The notes under the pieces were generated by a model. The model was not told the origin of the DNA. It did not search any database and saw nothing but the letters and a program-made list of their open reading frames with translations. From CAYJWL01 sp964373855 (lineage in GTDB: Bacteria; Patescibacteriota; Andersenbacteria; UBA10190), in assembly GCA_964373855.1 (NCBI GenBank), contig CAYJWL010000023.1, positions 1 to 14,219 of the forward strand: DNA of 14,219 bases. Direction: 5' to 3'. Shown piece after piece: positions 7,815-13,377 of this stretch; the first letter of the stretch is position 1, and each line of letters opens with the position of its first letter. The translations under genes were made by a program, and so were the position numbers.

Positions 7815-7991
7815 CGATTATTTTGATACCAACCCCACGTCATTACTTCTACCACCGCGGGTCCTGCCCCTCTCCTGCACCCCCGTCCGCCGGCTTCGGA
7901 GTACCTCCTTCTCGCTCGACGGGGGACCCTTAAGGAGCGTCACCCGCGGCTGATGACGGAATGAATCGGGTAGGGTTAGTATGAGAATAAT
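7815..7991 (-). ncRNA. Long rod-like structured element, family not recognised
   Basis: The endonuclease-like/secD spacer folds into nested helices: 7986-7991 with 7817-7822; 7973-7982 with 7826-7835; 7953-7958 with 7838-7843; CCGCGGGT (7855-7862) with ACCCGCGG (7942-7949); 7933-7937 with 7872-7876; CCCCCGTC (7880-7887) with GACGGGGG (7918-7925); and apical GGAG/CTCC (7898-7901 with 7905-7908). That is about 47 pairs over 177 nt, with asymmetric internal loops. The outer arms are inverted repeats with 16 of 19 complementary positions. It starts 4 nt after the stop of the upstream gene. Strand is uncertain: one wobble pair (7978/7830) forms only in minus-strand RNA, another (7985/7823) only in plus-strand RNA; I chose minus because all neighbours are minus. 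It lacks the conserved cores of SRP RNA, tmRNA, RNase P RNA and 5S rRNA. It could be an mRNA leader, a free-standing RNA, a 3'-end structure or a small inverted-repeat mobile element. Confidence 0.4.
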
Positions 7992-7995
7992 TTTC

Positions 7996-8910
7996 CTATA
8001 AATCCTCGATAATTTCTTTTAAGGCCCGGTAATTTGCTTGCATGGTTCCATCTTGAGGCTCCGGCACCGCAATCACATCGTCGCGAGCCGCGAACACAGC
8101 TAAAAATTTCTTGATCTGGGCTTGTGAAGGAAAAACGCCGCGTGCAAAATCATCCGGAGTAATCCCATCGTGTGAATCCGTGCCAGCCAAGGGCGGGCTG
8201 ATAGTATTGATATGAAGCAATTTTGTTTGCTCGGCGGTTTCTTGCGTAAATTGTTCGGTCTGCTCCCAGGCTGTTGCTTCGTCAATACCCCGCCGGGCAA
8301 TGTTGGTAAGGGTATGGCTTATATCATTTGCCAGCCAGCCCCCGATTTGACACCAGCGCTTCATAACCGAGAGCGGCAAGTTGCCGGGATCATACGGCTC
8401 ATTGCGCTTTTCGCGTGCGGGTATCTCGAGACCGCAGAGCGTCTCGACCGTAAACATTACGCCGCGCCCCCGGGCATACTGATCAAGTTGCCCAGCGGCG
8501 TCGAGAAACAGCTTCTGTGCTTGGGCCTCGGTAGCACCCGCTTGGGCAATCATTCTTTGCTGCCAGTTTTTCAGATTCAGCTCTTCCAGATGGACAGCTC
8601 CGGGGTGGACATTGACATATACACTTTCAGTACGAGCAGCTATATCAATCGTGTTTTTAACTTGCTCAATCGTTGCTTGACGCACTTCGGCGTCGTTGGC
8701 GGCCAGGTTTGGCTTGATGTTTTTTCTCACTAAACCCCAATAGTGCAGGCCGATGCTGACATGACGCTCCTTAAGCCACCGAATCATTTCCGTATATTGA
8801 TTAGCCTGGTCAACCCGAAACCACAGCTCGCACATGGTGGCGCCGTCTTGCTGCACAATCCGCCGGCCTTCTGCGAAGGATTTTGGACCGGTTTTAAAAC
8901 CTATAATCAT
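7996..8910 (-). CDS. Endonuclease IV-like TIM-barrel protein (AP endonuclease family 2)
   Basis: A 304-residue protein of the xylose isomerase-like / AP endonuclease 2 TIM-barrel superfamily. All nine metal-ligand positions of endonuclease IV can be placed in order: H56 (GLHYWG), H102 (NVHPG), E156 (TVETL), D196 and H199 (NDISH), H233 (LHINT), D245 and H247 (TDSHDG), E284 (VPEPQ). The spacings D-x2-H and D-x-H are the same as in E. coli Nfo, and length is similar (285 in Nfo). This favours a three-metal phosphodiesterase acting at abasic sites in DNA over a sugar isomerase, which usually has fewer of these ligands. Away from the ligands the sequence is divergent, so specificity is inferred. 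A terminator-like hairpin of the secA unit lies upstream and the rod-like element lies downstream. No repair gene is adjacent. Confidence 0.72.
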   Translation of the reverse strand: MIIGFKTGPKSFAEGRRIVQQDGATMCELWFRVDQANQYTEMIRWLKERHVSIGLHYWGLVRKNIKPNLAANDAEVRQATIEQVKNTIDIAARTESVYVNVHPGAVHLEELNLKNWQQRMIAQAGATEAQAQKLFLDAAGQLDQYARGRGVMFTVETLCGLEIPAREKRNEPYDPGNLPLSVMKRWCQIGGWLANDISHTLTNIARRGIDEATAWEQTEQFTQETAEQTKLLHINTISPPLAGTDSHDGITPDDFARGVFPSQAQIKKFLAVFAARDDVIAVPEPQDGTMQANYRALKEIIEDL

Positions 8911-8961
8911 CGTTTAGTGGTAAAAGGCTACACAAAAGCAAGGCGCACCGGGAATTCTGTT

Positions 8962-8992
8962 AAGAAAAGTATGCCGGAGCCTCATCTGGCAT
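8962..8992 (-). terminator. Possible Rho-independent terminator after secA
   Basis: In the 231-nt spacer after secA the minus strand reads ATGCCAGA, loop TGAGGC, TCCGGCAT, an 8-position stem with one A/C mismatch (8971-8992), followed by ACTTTTCTT. Stem plus short T-rich tail suits an intrinsic terminator of the hpf-secA unit, ahead of the endonuclease-like gene. The stem is imperfect and the T-tract is interrupted. The rest of the spacer has other G/C hairpins (9036-9049 and 9059-9098) but no gene I can support. Confidence 0.4.
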
Positions 8993-9141
8993 GGTCTGTC
9001 ACAGGCCGTAAGCTGCCTTGACAGCAACCGGGCGGGGCCTTAAGCGGCCGATTTCCTGCTGGCGAATCTGACCGTGTCTTTTCGGGCGGAATTGCCAGTG
9101 CGGCGGGTTGTTGCTCACTAAAGCATGAATAGCCGGTAATT

Positions 9142-11820
9142 TCATTGTTTGTGATGAGGTGCATTGATTAAACCGCATTTTTTATACTTGAATATGTTAC
9201 CCGTAGCAGGATTAATTGCTCCGCAGGGACACGGGTCATTGCGGCCGATGTTGCGGTGCGGGTTATGGAGCTGCCCCTTTGCCGAGAGAGCGGCCGCGCC
9301 TGCCCTTACCGGAACTGTATCGCTGACCGCGCCTGACTCCCCCGCCGCCGCCGCTCCAGATAATGTTGCAGCCGGATGCTGGGCAACTCCCTCTGGTTGC
9401 TCTTGTCCCGTCCGGATGGCCTCGGCACGGAATATTGTCTCAACAACAGAAGATTTTATTGTGGCTAAGAGTTCTTGGAACAAACGGTGGCCTTCCTTTT
9501 GATATTCAACTAATGGATCGCGCTGCCCGTACCCGCGCAGTCCGATGCCGGTGCGCAAATAATCCATTGTGTCCAAATGCTCCATCCAGTGCACATCAAT
9601 TGCCCGCAGCGTCGCCGCCATCTCCAGACGACGCATGACAGATTCCTCCATAGCACCTTCTTTTGCCTTAAGGCGGTCGTGCATCATGGCAGCCACGGCC
9701 GCCCTTACCTCATCTCGTGCCTTGTCCGGACCGGCGGGCGCGGCTCCTTCTAAAATGGTGCGCAGCTGGCTGTGCGTGCTGGCCAGATCAGATCCGGTCA
9801 GCGCCTGCACCGATTCCGCAATTTCCTCGACGCTCCAACCAGCCGGATCGCCTTCTCCTAAATGCGTGGTAATAAGCGCCGCGGCTTGTTCTTCGACCAG
9901 TTCGGGGATGAATTGGTGCAAAAGCAACGCTTCCCTATTTGGTTCTTTCCATGTTCCTGACGTGAGGAGCGAGCGGCGCAGTGTGTAAATTGCGTTTCGC
10001 TGGCGGTTAAGCACATCGTCATATGCCAGCACCTGTTTGCGCATATCAAAATAGTGGCCTTCCACGCGCTCCTGTGCGCCTTCAATAGCGCGGCTGACCA
10101 AACGATGTTCAATCGGCTCATCCGGCGGCAGGCGCAGGCGCTCCATGAGACGTTGTATCCGCTCTCCGCCAAAGATGCGCATAACGTCGTCTTCCAGGCT
10201 GACATAAAATTGTGACATGCCCGCATCGCCTTGCCGGCCCGACCGACCGCGCAACTGATTGTCAATACGGCGGGCTTCATGCCGCTCCGTTCCAAAGACC
10301 GCTAAGCCGCCGGCTTCGGTTACGCCTTCGCCCAGCTTAATATCCGTGCCTCGTCCGGCCATATTGGTTGAGATGGTTACTGCCCCTCTTTGCCCGGCTT
10401 GGCTGACAATTTGGGCCTCGCGGGCGTGATGCTTGGCGTTAAGAACCTCGTGCGGGATTCCTTCCGCCGCTAACAAGGCCGACAAATGCTCTGATTTTTC
10501 AATAGCGATGGTGCCAACCAGTACTGGCTGACCCGCCACGTGACGCTTTTTTATTTCTTCCACCAAAGCTTTAAACTTTATTTTCTCGTTCAGGTAGATA
10601 CGGTCAGCTTTGTCTTGGCGAATCATCGTTTTATTCGGCGGAATCACGACGACATCGAGGTTGTAAACCTTTTCAAACTCTTCGGCCGAGGTCGCGGCTG
10701 TTCCGGTCATGCCGGCCAGGTGCTGGTAGAGCCGGAAATAATTTTGGAAGGTTATCGAGGCTAACGTGCGGCTTTCCTGCTGCACGGTCACATGCTCCTT
10801 GGCTTCCAGGGCCTGGTGCAATCCTTCAGAATATCGCCGTCCCGGCATTAAGCGGCCGGTAAATTCATCAACGATGATGACTTGCCCCTCCTGCACCACG
10901 TAATCCTTGTCTCGGTGGTACAGAGTTTGCGCGCGCAGCGCCTGCTCCAAATGATGGACAAAACGCATGCCTTTTTCCGCATACATATTCTCTATACCCA
11001 GCCGATCCTCCACCGCCGTCACACCCTTGTCGCTCAAGGTGGCCGATCGGCGCTTCTCATCAATATTGTAGTGTTCGCCCTCTTGCAAAGCCGGCACCAG
11101 CTGGGCAAATTGCTCGTACAGTCTGGTTGATTCCGAGTCTGGTGCGGAAATAATCAGGGGTGTACGAGCCTCATCAATCAGAATGCTGTCAACTTCATCG
11201 ATCAAAGCGTAATGCGGTTCTCGCTGCACCATCTGACCGAGGCTCTGGGCCATATTATCCCGCAAATAATCAAAGCCGAATTCATTGTTGGTGCCGTAGG
11301 TGACATCGGCCGCGTAGGCTTGCCGCTTGACCTCGGGTGAATCGCCTGCTTGCACCACTCCGACAGATAAGCCAATAAATTCATAAATGGGGCCCATCCA
11401 GGCGGCATCGCGGCCGGCCAAATATTCGTTGACGGTGACCAAGTGCGCTCCCTTGCTCGTGAGCGCGTTCACAGTCATAGGCAGCGTAGCCACGAGTGTC
11501 TTACCCTCTCCGGTTTTCATTTCGGCGATGTTGTCTTTCAATAGCGCCAGCCCGCCCATAAGCTGAACGTCAAAGTGCCGCATCTTGATACGGCGCGATG
11601 CCGCCTCTCGAACCGCCGCAAAAATTGTGGGCACGTGAGCTTCAATTTCTGGCCGGTCTTGGCCTTTGTATTGCAGGACCGCGGCCTTCAGCTCATTATC
11701 AGTAAGCTTCTTCATTGACACCTCCAGCTCATTGATACGCTGGACGGTGGGCTTATATTGCTGGGCGGCGCGTTCGAAACGCGTGGGACCGCCCAGGCCA
11801 AGGGTTGTGAGAAATGACAT
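9142..11820 (-). CDS. secA: Preprotein translocase ATPase SecA
   Basis: SecA is the ATP-driven motor that pushes unfolded proteins through SecYEG. At 892 residues it is full length. Motifs: Walker A MKTGEGKT (101-108), YGTNNEFGFDYLRDNM (175-190), Walker B DEVD (208-211) followed by DEARTPLIISA, IVDEFTGR (316-323), the MTGTA segment (371-375), NMAGRGTDI (486-494) and RGRSGRQGD (524-532), then scaffold and two-helix-finger regions. The C-terminal tail after GRNDPCPCG keeps C864 and C866, but the next cysteine is C882 with 15 residues between, and the usual CC or CH pair is only CG; H889 or H890 might supply the fourth ligand. It follows hpf by 32 nt. A TATAAT box ends 8 nt before the ATG, and no Shine-Dalgarno is seen. 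Confidence 0.98.
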   Translation of the reverse strand: MSFLTTLGLGGPTRFERAAQQYKPTVQRINELEVSMKKLTDNELKAAVLQYKGQDRPEIEAHVPTIFAAVREAASRRIKMRHFDVQLMGGLALLKDNIAEMKTGEGKTLVATLPMTVNALTSKGAHLVTVNEYLAGRDAAWMGPIYEFIGLSVGVVQAGDSPEVKRQAYAADVTYGTNNEFGFDYLRDNMAQSLGQMVQREPHYALIDEVDSILIDEARTPLIISAPDSESTRLYEQFAQLVPALQEGEHYNIDEKRRSATLSDKGVTAVEDRLGIENMYAEKGMRFVHHLEQALRAQTLYHRDKDYVVQEGQVIIVDEFTGRLMPGRRYSEGLHQALEAKEHVTVQQESRTLASITFQNYFRLYQHLAGMTGTAATSAEEFEKVYNLDVVVIPPNKTMIRQDKADRIYLNEKIKFKALVEEIKKRHVAGQPVLVGTIAIEKSEHLSALLAAEGIPHEVLNAKHHAREAQIVSQAGQRGAVTISTNMAGRGTDIKLGEGVTEAGGLAVFGTERHEARRIDNQLRGRSGRQGDAGMSQFYVSLEDDVMRIFGGERIQRLMERLRLPPDEPIEHRLVSRAIEGAQERVEGHYFDMRKQVLAYDDVLNRQRNAIYTLRRSLLTSGTWKEPNREALLLHQFIPELVEEQAAALITTHLGEGDPAGWSVEEIAESVQALTGSDLASTHSQLRTILEGAAPAGPDKARDEVRAAVAAMMHDRLKAKEGAMEESVMRRLEMAATLRAIDVHWMEHLDTMDYLRTGIGLRGYGQRDPLVEYQKEGHRLFQELLATIKSSVVETIFRAEAIRTGQEQPEGVAQHPAATLSGAAAAGESGAVSDTVPVRAGAAALSAKGQLHNPHRNIGRNDPCPCGAINPATGNIFKYKKCGLINAPHHKQ

Positions 11821-11828
11821 GGCTACAG

Positions 11829-11857
11829 ATTATAGAACTTCACCGCCGCTGGTTACG
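11829..11857 (-). promoter_or_regulatory. Candidate secA promoter (perfect -10 box, near-leaderless)
   Basis: The minus strand carries a perfect TATAAT at 11829-11834 in the hpf-secA spacer, ending 8 nt before the secA ATG. Transcription would then begin 1-2 nt before the start codon. The -35 region is poor: GTAACC at 16-bp spacing matches 3 of 6 positions, CGTAAC at 17-bp spacing fewer. The same 8-nt distance from -10 to ATG occurs at secD. secA may also be read through from hpf. Confidence 0.4.
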
Positions 11858-12173
11858 CTTCTACCCCGCCGCCGTGCCTTTTTTTCTTGTCATGCTCTTT
11901 TTTCAGTTCCCGCTTAAGAGCCGCCAGGACAAGGTCTAGTGCATCTTGCAGCGATTCACTTTGCCGCTCGGCGTGAAAGACTTTTTTCCCCTGCTTGATG
12001 TTGATTGTAAAGGCGATCACCTGGCCGGTGTGGTGGTGCCGGTCATGCTCGATAAAAATATCAGTTGTAAAAGGCGGCTTCAGGTGCTTGGCCAGGCTGG
12101 ACAGTTTACGGTCCAATTGTTTCCGGTCAAAATCGCTTAGCGTTATATGTTTAGTCCGCAAGGAATAGTTCAT
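11853..12173 (-). CDS. hpf: Ribosome hibernation-promoting factor, short form (HPF/RaiA family)
   Basis: Small protein that binds the decoding region of the 30S subunit and inactivates ribosomes when growth slows. It has 106 residues, so it is a short form without the C-terminal dimerisation domain of long HPF. The beta-alpha-beta-beta-beta-alpha pattern is visible: KHITLSDFDRKQLDRKL (8-24) for the first strand and helix, DIFIEHDRHHHTGQ and VIAFTINIKQGKKVFHAER for the strands, then the second helix SLQDALDLVLAALKRELKK (74-92) with a basic tail KKKRH. It sits 16 nt after the glycosyltransferase and 32 nt before secA; the hpf-secA order is also common in Firmicutes. An AGCAGG stretch before the ATG could be a weak ribosome-binding site. 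Confidence 0.9.
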   Translation of the reverse strand: MNYSLRTKHITLSDFDRKQLDRKLSSLAKHLKPPFTTDIFIEHDRHHHTGQVIAFTINIKQGKKVFHAERQSESLQDALDLVLAALKRELKKEHDKKKRHGGGVEA

Positions 12174-12189
12174 GCCTGCTGGTACAAGA

Positions 12190-13326
12190 TTAATCGCTAT
12201 TATTATTCAGTAGATGCCGAGCTTGATCAACTTGATTATTAATGGCGCGGTCAAACTGCTCGCGGGAGAACAGGAATGACCGGCGCTGAAGGCGTTCCGG
12301 CACAAATCGCCCCTCTTGCTCGAACAGCAAAAATCGTCGTATGGCTTCGGCTAACGCCTCGGCTCGTTGACTGCCGTATAAGAGGCCGTGTTTGCCGTCC
12401 TCAACGATTTCTCTGATGCCACCTTGGCCGATGCCAATGACCGGTGTGCCGGTGGCGAGGGCTTCCGCCGATGCCAGGCCAAAATCTTCGATGCCCGGCT
12501 GCAGCAGGCAGCGGGCGCTTCTCAAATATGAGCGCAGATCCCGGCGGGAAACATAACCGGCGAAACGGGTGAACCTTCCAGCCAACCTCTTCCATCGCTT
12601 TTTCTCCGGGCCGGTGCCTACGACCACAAGCGGAAGTTGTAATTTTTCACACACCGTAATGGCTTGATCGAAGCGTTTACTGGCCGTTAATCTGCCGACA
12701 ACTAAAAAATGTCTGCGCCCATCACCGGTACCGAGCGGCGGTGTAAAAAAATCCGTGCTGACAGGCGGGTAAATGATTGTACTGTTCCGCCGGTAATAGG
12801 TATCGATGCGTTTTTTGGTGTACAGAGAATTGGCGATAAACACATCCGGCCGCTGGGCAGCGGCAAAGTCAACCAGCCGCAAATAGTGCTGCATAACTTT
12901 GAGCGGCCAGCGCATTGCTCCTTGGCGGGCAGATGTATCTAGACTTGAATCCCACAGATAGCGAGTAGGAGAGTGGCAGTAGCAAATATGAGGAATACTG
13001 GCGCGTGTTACCAGGCCTTTAGCGAACCCGCTGGACGAGCTTATGACTATGTCATATGCAGACAGATCCAGCTGCTCAACTGCATAAGGTAAGAGAGGCA
13101 GGACGCGGCCAGGGTGACGCCGGAACCAGAGAGGAAGTTTATTTAGAAAAGTCGTGTGGACCTGACGGGAGATTCCGTTAATGGTTAGCACCGGGTGATT
13201 GCTGGCATAGAGCGCATATACATCAGCCGTCGGATACAGCCGCGCCAGCTCTTCGAAAACAATTTCCGCACCGCCGCGCCGAATGAGTTCATCGTGCACC
13301 AGCGCGATTTTTGGCTTGGTGGACAT
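12190..13326 (-). CDS. Glycosyltransferase family 4 (WbaZ-like mannosyltransferase type)
   Basis: Retaining GT-B glycosyltransferase, probably adding a sugar from a nucleotide donor to a surface glycan or lipid carrier. With ATG 13326 it has 378 residues. N-domain: KIALVHDELIRRGGAE (6-21), the usual glycine-rich opening, and CYCHSPTRYLWD (115-126), a stretch typical of WbaZ-like mannosyltransferases. C-domain: VVGRLTASKRFD (209-220), VVGTGPEKK (236-243), and the donor-site EX7E motif E280-DFGLASA-E288, followed by GTPVIGIGQGGIREIVEDG. The frame extends 12 codons upstream only to a TTG, and the ATG fits the family N-terminus better. There is no signal peptide; it is probably peripheral at the inner face of the membrane. 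It stands between mreB2 and hpf with no other glycan genes in view, so donor and acceptor remain unknown. Confidence 0.88.
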   Translation of the reverse strand: MSTKPKIALVHDELIRRGGAEIVFEELARLYPTADVYALYASNHPVLTINGISRQVHTTFLNKLPLWFRRHPGRVLPLLPYAVEQLDLSAYDIVISSSSGFAKGLVTRASIPHICYCHSPTRYLWDSSLDTSARQGAMRWPLKVMQHYLRLVDFAAAQRPDVFIANSLYTKKRIDTYYRRNSTIIYPPVSTDFFTPPLGTGDGRRHFLVVGRLTASKRFDQAITVCEKLQLPLVVVGTGPEKKRWKRLAGRFTRFAGYVSRRDLRSYLRSARCLLQPGIEDFGLASAEALATGTPVIGIGQGGIREIVEDGKHGLLYGSQRAEALAEAIRRFLLFEQEGRFVPERLQRRSFLFSREQFDRAINNQVDQARHLLNNNSD

Positions 13327-13377
13327 CGAATAAGGATAGGCTCTTAGCCCATGCTTGATCAAGACAGAAGCGGCAGA

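Noticed and set aside
7789..7848. Short upstream reading frame before secD (ATG at about 7844) as a secretion-arrest leader peptide
   Set aside because: No ribosome-binding site, no signal-peptide-like hydrophobic stretch, and it runs on into secD in another frame.
7855..7900. T-box-like stretch (GGACCCGCGG context on the minus strand)
   Set aside because: The match to the T-box core is imperfect, there is no specifier stem or downstream terminator, and the next gene is secD, not an aminoacyl-tRNA or amino-acid gene.
7643..7933. 96-codon plus-strand open frame across secD and the spacer
   Set aside because: It is antisense to the conserved secD start and through the inverted-repeat element; its translation is low in complexity and has no family features.
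7777..7995. SRP RNA, tmRNA, RNase P RNA, 5S rRNA or tRNA in the secD spacer
   Set aside because: None of their conserved cores is present on either strand, and no tRNA T-arm motif was found.
13339..13363. Palindrome CTTGATCAAG and a small GGCT/AGCC hairpin between mreB2 and the glycosyltransferase
   Set aside because: Stems of 4-5 bp without a T-run; too short to call a terminator or operator.
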